Assembly (NCBI GenBank): GCA_934097105.1
Contig: CAKONI010000002.1
Location: 15,210 to 79,209 of the forward strand
Reading direction: 5' to 3'
Length of the DNA stretch: 64,000 bases
DNA from: an uncultured Bacilli bacterium
GTDB taxonomy: Bacteria; Bacillota_I; Bacilli_A; RF39; UBA660
The position numbers were made by a program, and so were the translations under genes. Numbering within the stretch: the stretch's first letter is position 1; each line of letters opens with the position of its first letter. The notes beneath the pieces were generated by a model that did no database searches, was not told the DNA's origin, and was given only the letters and a program-made list of their open reading frames with translations. Below are positions 1 to 7,501 of this stretch, piece after piece.

Positions 1-237
1 ATCGCCTTCTTCTACTCCGATGGCCTTTAAGGATTTTGCACAACTGTCTATTTTTTTCATGAATTCTTTATATGTTATTTTATTGTTATAGTATTCTAGT
101 GCGTAAGAGTTTGGATATTTTATGGCGGTTTCTCCAAGTAAGGATACCATTGAGCCTTCGAAGTAATCTAGGTTTGCTGGTACATCTTTGTACTGGTTAA
201 GCCAGGGATATTTTTTATTTAATTTCAAGTTTTTCAC
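1..237 (-). CDS. AMP-dependent acyl-CoA synthetase/ligase, N-terminal part
   Basis: Only the first 79 codons are in the window; the gene continues past the left edge. The translation resembles the N-terminus of AMP-forming acyl-CoA synthetases: a proline before a substrate-enclosing stretch, then an A-L-E-Y...I-T-Y-K-E-F segment and an A-K-S-L-K-A-I-G-V...G-D segment. Such enzymes activate a carboxylic acid as acyl-AMP and pass it to CoA or another carrier. I chose a GTG start at 237 because a GGAGG lies 9 bases upstream; an in-frame TTG at 228 is the alternative. It overlaps the preceding acyltransferase-like gene by 23 bases, so the two are probably translationally coupled. The substrate cannot be told. 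Confidence 0.75.
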   Translation of the reverse strand, partial: MKNLKLNKKYPWLNQYKDVPANLDYFEGSMVSLLGETAIKYPNSYALEYYNNKITYKEFMKKIDSCAKSLKAIGVEEGD

Positions 238-1075
238 TGCAATCGTCCTCCAAAAGTTTTGGGTTTTTAAATATATTTTCTAGAAGTTCTATTGATTTTA
301 TCATGTAAAAACCATCTGCTATTCTCTCATCTAGTGTTATTCCAAATTCGCAGAAATCTTTTATTTCTTTTTTTCCGTTTTCATTTATTATTTCTTCTTT
401 ATATATTTTTCCCATTGTAATTATTATTGAGTTTGTTCCAAAGTCTGTTATGTTATGATATATTGCTTCTTTTGAACCTATGCTTCCTATATTTGATAAA
501 ATTACGGTGCTATAGTAAAGTATTTCTTTTGTCATTGACTCAGGAAGAAGGTCGTGCTTATCTAGAAATTTATAGACTCCGGCGATTATGGCTCTTAAAG
601 GTTTTGGCATGTTTCCTACTTTTTCTACTAGGTTATCTGTGCCACTTGTAGTACTTTTTCTGGCACTTTTTACTTTTTTTGATAGGTTTTCGCTTATTGT
701 AAAGATATTATCGTTTGGTTTTACTTTATAAACTTGCATTACTTCTTGGGAATCGTCATTAAATTCTGTTTTGGCAACGTATGAAATGTATACTCCATTT
801 CTTTCATAGAAGTGTCCGTTTACTATAAACCTATTTAAGTAGGGTCTATTATATATTACTTTGGCAATGCCTGCTGAGAAAGCGTGAAAGTATGTTAAAT
901 GATTTTTACTTTCTTGTTTTTGTTTGTCCATATATTTTACTAGATTTGTTACGTCTATTTTTTTATTTATGTAGACTTCGCTATCGCATCTTTTCTTTTT
1001 TAAATGGTACATTATATAATTCATTCCATTTACTTTTATTCTTTTTCCGTCTTTTCTGTCTTTTAATTTTTTCAT
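215..1075 (-). CDS. CAT-like / 2-oxoacid dehydrogenase acyltransferase-fold protein
   Basis: This 286-residue protein looks like the trimeric acyltransferase fold shared by chloramphenicol acetyltransferase and the E2 catalytic domain. It has no lipoyl or peripheral-subunit-binding domain, so it is free-standing. The C-terminal motif that normally reads D-H-R-x-x-D-G is D-E-R-I-A-D-G near residue 249, so the catalytic histidine is replaced by glutamate while the structural aspartate and glycine remain. The ATG at 1075 follows AAGGAAG and AGGGAAA spacing; a longer reading to 1117 lacks a good ribosome site. It overlaps an acyl-activating enzyme downstream, suggesting a two-gene acyl-transfer unit. 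Activity is uncertain because of the missing histidine. Confidence 0.7.
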   Translation of the reverse strand: MKKLKDRKDGKRIKVNGMNYIMYHLKKKRCDSEVYINKKIDVTNLVKYMDKQKQESKNHLTYFHAFSAGIAKVIYNRPYLNRFIVNGHFYERNGVYISYVAKTEFNDDSQEVMQVYKVKPNDNIFTISENLSKKVKSARKSTTSGTDNLVEKVGNMPKPLRAIIAGVYKFLDKHDLLPESMTKEILYYSTVILSNIGSIGSKEAIYHNITDFGTNSIIITMGKIYKEEIINENGKKEIKDFCEFGITLDERIADGFYMIKSIELLENIFKNPKLLEDDCSEKLEIK

Positions 1076-1132
1076 TATTTCCCTACTTCCTTTTGCATAG
1101 TAAATTTTACATAGCAAATTACTTGTATTTTC

Positions 1133-1161
1133 ATTATAGCACCTTTTTTTTAAAATTTGAA
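1133..1161 (-). promoter_or_regulatory. Candidate sigma-A promoter for the acyltransferase/ligase pair
   Basis: Read on the minus strand, TTCAAA (1161-1156) is followed after 17 bases by TATAAT (1138-1133), which lies about 57 bases before the ATG at 1075. The same interval lies upstream of the divergent ABC transporter operon. Confidence 0.45.
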
Positions 1162-1189
1162 TATAATAAATTATAAAGGGAGGAATATA

Positions 1190-2173
1190 ATGAAAAAAAT
1201 AATTATCTTTAGTACTTGTCTAGTAATAATTTTGTGTTTAACATTCTTATTTTTATGGGCAAATAATGATGATAATAGCAATCTTGAGAAAGTTAAGGTT
1301 GCAGAAGTTACGCATAGTGTGTTTTATGCACCACAATATGTAGCACTTGAAAAAGGCTATTTTGAGGAAGAAGGACTTGATGTTGAACTTACTTTAACTG
1401 CTGGTGCTGATAATGTTATGGCTGCAGTTTTATCTGGAGATGCCGATATTGGTCTTTCTGGTAGTGAGGCTACTATATACGTTTATAATAAGGGTGAAAA
1501 GGATTATATTAAGACTTTTGCTCAACTTACTCAAAAAGATGGTTCATTTTTAATTTCGAGAGAAAAGGTTAAAGATTTTAAAATCGATGATTTAAAAGGT
1601 AAATATGTTATTGGAGGAAGACAAGGTGGTATGCCGGAAATGACTCTTGAGTATGTTCTTAAGAGTAATGGAATTGATCCTAAAAAAGATCTTACTATTG
1701 ATACTAGTATTGAATTTGCTTCAATGGCTGGGGCTTTTATTGGAGGTACTGGTGATTATGTTGCGCTATTTGAACCTTTGGCTACAAAATTAGTTAATGA
1801 AGGATATGGTTATAAAGCAAGTTTACTTGGTACTCTTACTGATAATGTGCCATATACTGCTTATAATGCTAGAATTAGTTATTTAGAAGGAAATTCTGAT
1901 ACTATTACTAAATTTGATAGAGCTATTCAAAGGGGCCTTGATTTTGTACATGAAAATAGTAGTGATGATATTACTAAGGCTATTATGAATCAATTTCCAG
2001 ATACTTCTTATAATGATATTAAAAATGCTGTAGAAAGTTATCTTGAAAATGATACTTGGCCTGTTAATACGACTTTTTCTAAAAAATCTTTTGATCATTT
2101 ACAAGATATTGTAATTGAAGCGGGATTTTTAGATAAAAAAGTAAATTATAGTGATTTAATTTATGAAAGATAA
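1190..2173 (+). CDS. ABC transporter substrate-binding protein (NMT1/SsuA-like)
   Basis: This 327-residue protein has a hydrophobic N-terminal anchor (about residues 3-25) without a lipobox cysteine. The mature part begins V-K-V-A-E-V-T-H-S-V-F-Y-A-P-Q-Y-V-A and continues with G-Y-F-E-E-E-G-L-D-V, the typical start of the NMT1/ThiY/SsuA periplasmic-binding family. It should capture a small organic solute such as a sulfonate, taurine or pyrimidine outside the membrane; the exact substrate is not visible. ATG at 1190 follows GGGAGG; an upstream in-frame start at 1157 has no such site. It overlaps the ATPase gene by 11 bases, so it heads a binding protein-ATPase-permease operon. Confidence 0.85.
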   Translation: MKKIIIFSTCLVIILCLTFLFLWANNDDNSNLEKVKVAEVTHSVFYAPQYVALEKGYFEEEGLDVELTLTAGADNVMAAVLSGDADIGLSGSEATIYVYNKGEKDYIKTFAQLTQKDGSFLISREKVKDFKIDDLKGKYVIGGRQGGMPEMTLEYVLKSNGIDPKKDLTIDTSIEFASMAGAFIGGTGDYVALFEPLATKLVNEGYGYKASLLGTLTDNVPYTAYNARISYLEGNSDTITKFDRAIQRGLDFVHENSSDDITKAIMNQFPDTSYNDIKNAVESYLENDTWPVNTTFSKKSFDHLQDIVIEAGFLDKKVNYSDLIYER

Positions 2174-2588
2174 TTTGCTTGAGATAGAGAATTTAAAGAA
2201 AATATATCATACTCCAAAGGGGGAAATACTTGCTCTTGATGATATTTCTTTTACAGTTAAGAATAAGGAGTTTATTTCTTTAGTTGGTCCTTCTGGATGT
2301 GGAAAGAGTACAATTCTTACTATTTTAGCAGGTATTCTTAGTAAAACCGAAGGTAATATTAATTTTACTATTGAAAATCCTAAGATTGGATATATGCTTC
2401 AGGAAGATTCGCTTTTTCCTTGGAGGACTGTTTTAGATAATGCATGTTTGGGACTTGAGGTTAGAAAAGAACTTAATGATGAATCTTTAGGAAATGTTGT
2501 AAGGCTTTTGAATAAGTATGGACTTGGAGATTTTATAAATAATTATCCTGATAGTTTAAGTGGTGGCTTAAAGCAAAGGGTTGCTTGA
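2163..2588 (+). pseudogene. ABC transporter ATPase, 5' part (split by integrated element)
   Basis: This encodes the N-terminal 141 residues of a SsuB/TauB-type ATPase plus a stop created by the element. Walker A (G-P-S-G-C-G-K-S-T, about residues 42-50), the Q-loop (L-Q-E-D-S-L-F-P-W, near 79) and the signature L-S-G-G-L-K-Q-R-V-A are present. The frame then leaves the gene and meets TGA at 2586. Walker B, the D-loop and the switch histidine lie 5.9 kb away at 8504-8836. Joining 2163-2585 to 8504-8836 gives an uninterrupted 251-residue frame with the expected Q-R-V-A-L-I-R-T-L-A continuation. As it stands the fragment cannot hydrolyse ATP. Confidence 0.92.
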
Positions 2589-2606
2589 ATGTGTTGTAGA
2601 CACTTT
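2574..2606 (+). other. attL: left junction of the serine-recombinase element
   Basis: The 7-base core GTTGCTT at 2580-2586 is repeated exactly at 8498-8504, within a longer match CAAAGnGTTGCTT (2574-2586). Bases before the core belong to the ATPase gene. Just inside the element lies AGACACTTT (2598-2606), the inverse complement of AAAGTGTCT near the other end. Confidence 0.75.
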
Positions 2607-2625
2607 AAAAATTAAAATTAAAAAA

Positions 2626-2643
2626 AGGATATCTTTCTATCCT
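2626..2643 (-). terminator. Terminator of the collagen-like gene
   Basis: A 6-base stem (AGGATA/TATCCT) with a 6-base loop is followed, on the minus strand, by a run of seven T. It overlaps the stop codon of the collagen-like gene. Confidence 0.6.
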
Positions 2644-3371
2644 ATTTTTATTAAGGTAAGTACTGCGGTTGTGTAGTCATTAAATGTAAGGGTTGTTTCT
2701 GCGTCTGCTCTTACGTTTAGGTTTATGACGTCGTCTTTTGATAGTTCTGCAATTACTGTGTTGCTTACACTATTTAAAGTATTTGGTTCCCATTTTGCTC
2801 TTAGGTTGGTTCCTCCGATTAAAATATCGTTATTTCTTGCAGTTATGGTTAAAGATGCGCTTACGTTTGGAGTTCCACTTAGGTAATATGATATTTGATA
2901 GAACCCCTCTTCTTTTATTTTTACGGAGTTTTCGGTTGTGTAGTCTGTATTATAGTATTTTCCATCTTCATTTAAGGGAACAATTGTATCAGCCATTCTT
3001 GATAGTTGTAAAGGTACATTTTGATTTGAGTATCGCATGGCGTAGGCGATTGTTTGGGCTGGTTCTCCTTTATCTCCTTTTGGACCTGGTTCTCCTTTGT
3101 CTCCTTTTTCACCTTTGGGTATTTTAAAGTCTAGTACTGCGTCTATATTAGTTCCAGAGTTTAGAACTTCGGCGTTTTGATCTGGTGCTACTGTTTCTAT
3201 TTTCCCTATATTAATAGTTGCTGGGCCTTGCTCTCCTCTTTCTCCTTGGTCACCTTTTTCGCCTTTTGGACCTGGTACATAACGATATTTTATATTTCTA
3301 TTTGCTTCTTCTATTCTTCTTATGACATCTTTACGATTTCCATTACAAGAGCAATCTTTTTTATTATTCAT
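2637..3371 (-). CDS. Collagen-like repeat protein (BclA-like architecture)
   Basis: This 244-residue protein has a short cysteine-containing head (D-C-S-C-N-G) and a first G-x-y triplet block (about residues 34-50). A spacer ending in V-L-D-F-K-I-P-K-G follows, then a second G-x-y block (about 86-105). The roughly 140-residue C-terminal domain is rich in beta strands and threonine. The order matches exosporium and phage-tail collagen-like proteins such as BclA, whose C-terminal C1q/TNF-like domain trimerises. The linker between the collagen blocks resembles phage structural proteins. No signal peptide is visible, as usual for spore-surface collagen proteins. It is cargo of the integrated element, reading outward toward its left end. 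A spore-surface role is inferred. Confidence 0.8.
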   Translation of the reverse strand: MNNKKDCSCNGNRKDVIRRIEEANRNIKYRYVPGPKGEKGDQGERGEQGPATINIGKIETVAPDQNAEVLNSGTNIDAVLDFKIPKGEKGDKGEPGPKGDKGEPAQTIAYAMRYSNQNVPLQLSRMADTIVPLNEDGKYYNTDYTTENSVKIKEEGFYQISYYLSGTPNVSASLTITARNNDILIGGTNLRAKWEPNTLNSVSNTVIAELSKDDVINLNVRADAETTLTFNDYTTAVLTLIKIG

Positions 3372-3479
3372 GCACTTCTCCTTTCATTTAATTTTATGTA
3401 AAGTATAGTAAAAATAGAAATGTTTATAATGTATTAGTTTTTTTTATTTTTTTTAATATATTTTAATGGAGGGATTTTT

Positions 3480-3587
3480 ATGGGCACTAAATATAAGGTT
3501 TATGATTTTGAGGATTGTTGTGATTTTGATCTTTTTATAAATAAGGGAATTTTAAATATTATTTTTATTATGGAGAATTTTATTTAG
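3480..3587 (+). CDS. 35-residue acidic small protein ahead of the recombinase
   Basis: An ATG at 3480 follows the strong ribosome site GGAGGG with good spacing and opens a 35-codon frame ending TAG at 3585-3587, six bases before the recombinase ATG. The peptide is acidic with a D-F-E-D-C-C-D-F-D centre and a hydrophobic tail. I do not recognise it. The recombinase itself has no good ribosome site, so translation of this small frame may deliver ribosomes to it. It could be a leader peptide or a small partner of the recombinase. Confidence 0.5.
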   Translation: MGTKYKVYDFEDCCDFDLFINKGILNIIFIMENFI

Positions 3588-3593
3588 TTTTTT

Positions 3594-5186
3594 ATGGAAA
3601 GTGAAAAGTATTTGCGTGTTGGTATTTATTTGAGGCTTTCTAATGAGGATAAAGATAAGGATAAGTGTAATAAGGATATTAGTGAGTCTATTAAAAACCA
3701 AAGGAATCTTTTACTTGATTATATTGATAAAAACCCTTCTTTTGTTTTGTTTGATGAGTATTGTGATGAGGATTTATCTGGTGCGGGGAGTTTTAGACCG
3801 GAGTTTGAGAGGTTAATTAGGGACTGTGAGCATGGAATGATTGATGTTGTTCTTTGTAAGAGTCAGTCTAGGTTTTCTAGGGATATGGAAGTTGTTGAAA
3901 GATATATTAATAATAAGTTTAAGGAGTGGAATATAAGGTTTATTGGGGTTAGTGATTCTGCTGATACGGATAATTTTGGTAATAAGAAGTCTAGACAAAT
4001 TAATGGTCTTGTTAATGAGTGGTATTTGGAGGATGTTTCTTTAAATATAAGGAGTGCTTTTAATTCTAAGATGAGACAAGGTGAATTTATCTCGCCTTTC
4101 GCACCTTTTGGATATGAGATTTGTAGTTATGATAATAATAGACTTGTTGTTGATAAGGATGCTAGTTTAGTGGTTAAGGAAATATATAATTTATATTTAT
4201 CTGGGTTTGGATTTTCTGCGATTGCTAGGCATTTGAATGAAAAAGGTACTCCCTCCCCTTCTTTTCATAAATATAAACGCGGGATTAAGCTAAATGTTGT
4301 TAGCAATAGATCTAGGGAGGATATTAAGTGGAATGGTGCTTTTATTAAAGGGATTTTAACTAATGAGGTTTATATTGGAAATTTAGTTCAGGGTAAAAGG
4401 ACTACGGTTAGTTATAAGAATCATAAGATTATAAATAAGTCTCGTGATAAATGGATTAGATATGATAATACTCATGAGGCTATTATTGATAAGGATGTGT
4501 TTTTTAAAGTTCAAGATCTTATAAAAAAAAGAACTAGAGTTTATAAGAAAAGTAATGTTTGTCATGTTTTTTCTGGAAGGGTTTATTGCAAAGTTTGTAG
4601 GGGTAAGATGAGAAAAAAAAATTCTTCTAGGCATGAGTATTTGGTTTGTGTGAATAGTCAGAAAGGGCTTTGTGAAAATAAGCAGTCTATTAGATATGAT
4701 GATCTTAAAGGATTGATTTTGAATGAGATTAATAAAAGAATTGATATAAGTTTTGATAAGGATTTTTTAAAGGATGAGATTTGTAAAATGGTGAGTAAAA
4801 GTAATAAGATTAGTGTTTTGGAAAAGGAAAAAGATGATATTTTAAAAAAGATTAGTACTTTTAAGAATCGTTTTAGATCTCTTTATGATGATAAAGTAAG
4901 TGGTATTATTGATGATGAGTATTTTAAGGAACTTTTTAAATTTTATAAAGATGAGGAGACAGGCTTTTTTCGTAGGTGCTTATCTATTGATGAGGAAATT
5001 AGTTTACTTAAAAATATTTCTTATGATGATATTATTTTTAAGTATAGGAAGTTTAATGCTTTAAATATTACTATAGTAGATGAATTTATTGATAAAATTT
5101 TTATTGGTTTTTTTGATAGGAAAAATAATACTAGAGATGTTGTTATTAAATGGAATTTTGGAAATTATAAAAAGAAAAGAAGTTAG
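3594..5186 (+). CDS. Large serine recombinase (site-specific integrase)
   Basis: This 530-residue protein has the resolvase/invertase catalytic domain at its N-terminus: nucleophile Ser16 in Y-L-R-L-S and the arginines of S-R-F-S-R-D (Arg93, Arg96). The Recombinase DNA-binding domain follows (about residues 170-290), then a zinc ribbon with C-x2-C near residue 331 and a matching pair near 350-360. A lysine/glutamate-rich coiled coil (about 400-460) precedes the C-terminal tail. This order is typical of TndX/phiC31-type integrases that recombine short attP and attB sites. It sits inside the element that splits the ABC ATPase and is the obvious enzyme for its insertion and excision. All catalytic landmarks look intact. 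Confidence 0.93.
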   Translation: MESEKYLRVGIYLRLSNEDKDKDKCNKDISESIKNQRNLLLDYIDKNPSFVLFDEYCDEDLSGAGSFRPEFERLIRDCEHGMIDVVLCKSQSRFSRDMEVVERYINNKFKEWNIRFIGVSDSADTDNFGNKKSRQINGLVNEWYLEDVSLNIRSAFNSKMRQGEFISPFAPFGYEICSYDNNRLVVDKDASLVVKEIYNLYLSGFGFSAIARHLNEKGTPSPSFHKYKRGIKLNVVSNRSREDIKWNGAFIKGILTNEVYIGNLVQGKRTTVSYKNHKIINKSRDKWIRYDNTHEAIIDKDVFFKVQDLIKKRTRVYKKSNVCHVFSGRVYCKVCRGKMRKKNSSRHEYLVCVNSQKGLCENKQSIRYDDLKGLILNEINKRIDISFDKDFLKDEICKMVSKSNKISVLEKEKDDILKKISTFKNRFRSLYDDKVSGIIDDEYFKELFKFYKDEETGFFRRCLSIDEEISLLKNISYDDIIFKYRKFNALNITIVDEFIDKIFIGFFDRKNNTRDVVIKWNFGNYKKKRS

Positions 5187-6379
5187 TTTTGTTTGGCTAA
5201 TTTCTTTTCTTTCTTTTGTTTTTGTTTTTCATATTGTTTGGCGTCGTCTACTTGTTTTAGTCCTAAATTTATGAAATATATTATTACTAACCATGCTAGG
5301 ATTGTCATAGCGATTTGTGTCATGTTATATGGTAAGTTTATTGGCATATCCCATATTCCGTGGAGTACTACTGGTATTAGACATATAAGTATAAATCTTT
5401 TGTCGTTTAGATGCTTTTTATCTAATTTTTCGAATCCTTTTACATACATAAGGGCAGCGCCTTCGATGGCAGCCCATGCGACGTGGCCACCGGGTGCTAG
5501 GAAGCCTCTTAGTTTTATAACGCTAAGCATTGTTTCTAGACCACCACTTAATCCATATTTTAGGATGTATCCTGCTGTTTCAAAGGCTGCGAAGCCTGCT
5601 CCTACGGCCGCTCCTATTAAGAGTCCATCTAAGATATAATCACTTTTTTTGCTTTTAAATAGAAAGACTGCTACGATGGTTGTTTTGGCTGCTTCTTCGA
5701 TTAGTCCTACCATCATTGCGCCGAAATATGTTGTTATGTCTGTGTTAAAGTTTAATGAGAAGAATAGTATTGCGACGATTAATGATAAGGCTCCTCCTAG
5801 GATAAAGTATTTCATTACTTTATAAAATGGTATGTTTCTAAAAAGATTTATTTCGAAGAAGAATATTAAAACTGTTACAGGAATAGCGAAGGCTGCTAAC
5901 ATTATCATGGCTGGTAAGAAGTTTTCGTTTCCGTAGTTTATGAATCCTATTCTTGTTGGAATATATGCTATTAGGAAAAATATTAGTATTTTAAAGTAGA
6001 CCCATGCACTGGCATTTTTTGGATCTATTTCACTTACTTTTGGAGTTGTTTTTTCTCCTCCGCAGATGAATATTTCGTCTAGTTCTTCGTCTGTGTGTTT
6101 TTTGAATGTGTTTTTAAATAGGCTTTTAAATGTTACATAATTTTCTGATTTTGCGCCGGTTATTTTATCTAGGTTTTCTGTAATTATGTTTTTTGATTTA
6201 ACTTCTTTAGTCTCTTTTTCAAGAGGAAATCCGCATTCTGGGCAGTATGTTTCTCCTCCTTTTAAAGTTTTTCCGCATTCTGGACAGGTGTTTTTTTGAA
6301 GGCTTATTCCGCAGTGGGGACATACTTTTGCGCTTGATGATACTTCTTTTTTACATTCTTTACATTTTACGAGTGCCAT
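5183..6379 (-). CDS. PrsW-family intramembrane metalloprotease with double zinc ribbon
   Basis: This 398-residue protein starts with two zinc ribbons (Cys6/9/20/23 and Cys32/35/46/49), followed by a linker and about eight membrane segments. The membrane part carries PrsW/CPBP-like hallmarks: G-L-I-E-E-A-A-K-T, a G-A-x-x-G-A-G-F-A-A-F-E-T segment, G-H-V-A-W-A and H-G-I-W-D, which supply the glutamate and histidine metal ligands. PrsW of Bacillus makes the first cut in the anti-sigma factor RsiW. The N-terminal ribbons are an addition to the minimal protease. Its ATG follows an SD lying inside the last codons of the upstream zinc-ribbon gene (1-base gap), indicating translational coupling. It ends 4 bases into the recombinase stop. 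Confidence 0.85.
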   Translation of the reverse strand: MALVKCKECKKEVSSSAKVCPHCGISLQKNTCPECGKTLKGGETYCPECGFPLEKETKEVKSKNIITENLDKITGAKSENYVTFKSLFKNTFKKHTDEELDEIFICGGEKTTPKVSEIDPKNASAWVYFKILIFFLIAYIPTRIGFINYGNENFLPAMIMLAAFAIPVTVLIFFFEINLFRNIPFYKVMKYFILGGALSLIVAILFFSLNFNTDITTYFGAMMVGLIEEAAKTTIVAVFLFKSKKSDYILDGLLIGAAVGAGFAAFETAGYILKYGLSGGLETMLSVIKLRGFLAPGGHVAWAAIEGAALMYVKGFEKLDKKHLNDKRFILICLIPVVLHGIWDMPINLPYNMTQIAMTILAWLVIIYFINLGLKQVDDAKQYEKQKQKKEKKLAKQN

Positions 6380-6380
6380 A

Positions 6381-7127
6381 TTAATTTCCTCCTGCTGATA
6401 GGGTTTTTATTACTGTTTCTGCTAAAGTATTTACTACTTCACTATTTGTATTTTCTTCTTTGGTTCCTATCATATATACTACATTATTTATAACAACTGC
6501 ATATCTATTGTCTACGATTAGGTGTCCGTTTGATGTGTAATTGTATGCAAGGCCATATACGTATTTATCTCCGATATTTCCGCCTACTAAGTCGATTGTT
6601 ATTTTAAGATCGGGATATTCTTTTCTCATGTAGTCAGTGAAACTGTTTAAAAATTGTACTCCGTTGTTGAATTTTTCATATTTTCCTACGATTACGTATG
6701 GTATTGTGGCATTGTTTTCTTTTAAATTTTGAGTTACATAAATAAATCCATCTTTGTCGGTTGCTACTTGGTAACCACTTGGGTATTCAAATGATAATCC
6801 TAGATTGCTATCTTTATAAGTTGTGTAGCCATTATTTTGTGATGGTTCGGTTGTTCCTGGGTTTGACGTAGGATTATCTTGATTGTTGTTGTTATTGTTA
6901 CTAGTTCTATTTTGAGTAAATAGCAAAAATAATATGAATAGTACTGCAAATATGAATAGATATCTATACATATCGTTTTTATCTTTCTTTTTTGTTTTTG
7001 GTTTAGTTTCTACCCTTTTTGTTTCTTTTTTGCTTTCATTATTGTTTAGTTCATATCCACATTTTGGACAGGTTTCTGCTTTATCGCTTATTTTATTATT
7101 ACATTCTGGACATTTTATAAGTGCCAT
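6381..7127 (-). CDS. Zinc-ribbon single-pass membrane protein with extracellular PsbP-like domain
   Basis: This 248-residue protein begins with a zinc ribbon (Cys6/9 and Cys20/23), a lysine-rich linker, one membrane span (about residues 53-71) and an Asn/Thr/Pro-rich stalk. An outer domain of about 145 residues starts Y-K-D-S-N-L-G-L-S-F-E-Y-P and resembles PsbP/DUF1795-like domains. Expected topology is ribbon inside, domain outside. It is co-transcribed with, and tightly coupled to, the PrsW-type gene, and both proteins start with the same M-A-L-[IV]-K-C ribbon. It is therefore a candidate partner or substrate of that protease; this is inference. The start follows AAAGGAGG. Confidence 0.7.
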   Translation of the reverse strand: MALIKCPECNNKISDKAETCPKCGYELNNNESKKETKRVETKPKTKKKDKNDMYRYLFIFAVLFILFLLFTQNRTSNNNNNNQDNPTSNPGTTEPSQNNGYTTYKDSNLGLSFEYPSGYQVATDKDGFIYVTQNLKENNATIPYVIVGKYEKFNNGVQFLNSFTDYMRKEYPDLKITIDLVGGNIGDKYVYGLAYNYTSNGHLIVDNRYAVVINNVVYMIGTKEENTNSEVVNTLAETVIKTLSAGGN

Positions 7128-7501
7128 GTGAACTCCTCCTTTTCTTTAAACTAATTATAGATTAAAATGTTTTGTTTAACAATTGACTTGCCAAAGTATG
7201 CATTGTTTTTGCTGGTAAATATATCAATATTAGTATTTTTATTTGTATTATTTTTATACATTTATTTTTATTTTATATATGTAAGGAACCTAATACTTGA
7301 TATAAAGAGGAGAATAAGTTTTTTGTGATGAATAATTAATATATCTACATTCATAGGAGGTTGATAGTATTTTGAAAATAAGATTTTAGGAAAAAGTTAA
7401 TGGATGGAAGCATTAGTTACAAGTTAGGTAGAATTATAGAGTATATATTTATTTTTTTATTCTAACTTAAATCTATTATACTAAGTAAAGGAGAAAAAAT
7501 T
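7128..7501. other. Non-coding stretch inside the element
   Basis: About 370 bases separate the divergent zinc-ribbon and RhuM-Fic genes. Several ribosome-site-like GGAGG/AGGAGG stretches are followed by frames of fewer than ten codons, which suggests decayed gene starts. No repeat, RNA gene or clear operator was recognised. Confidence 0.4.
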
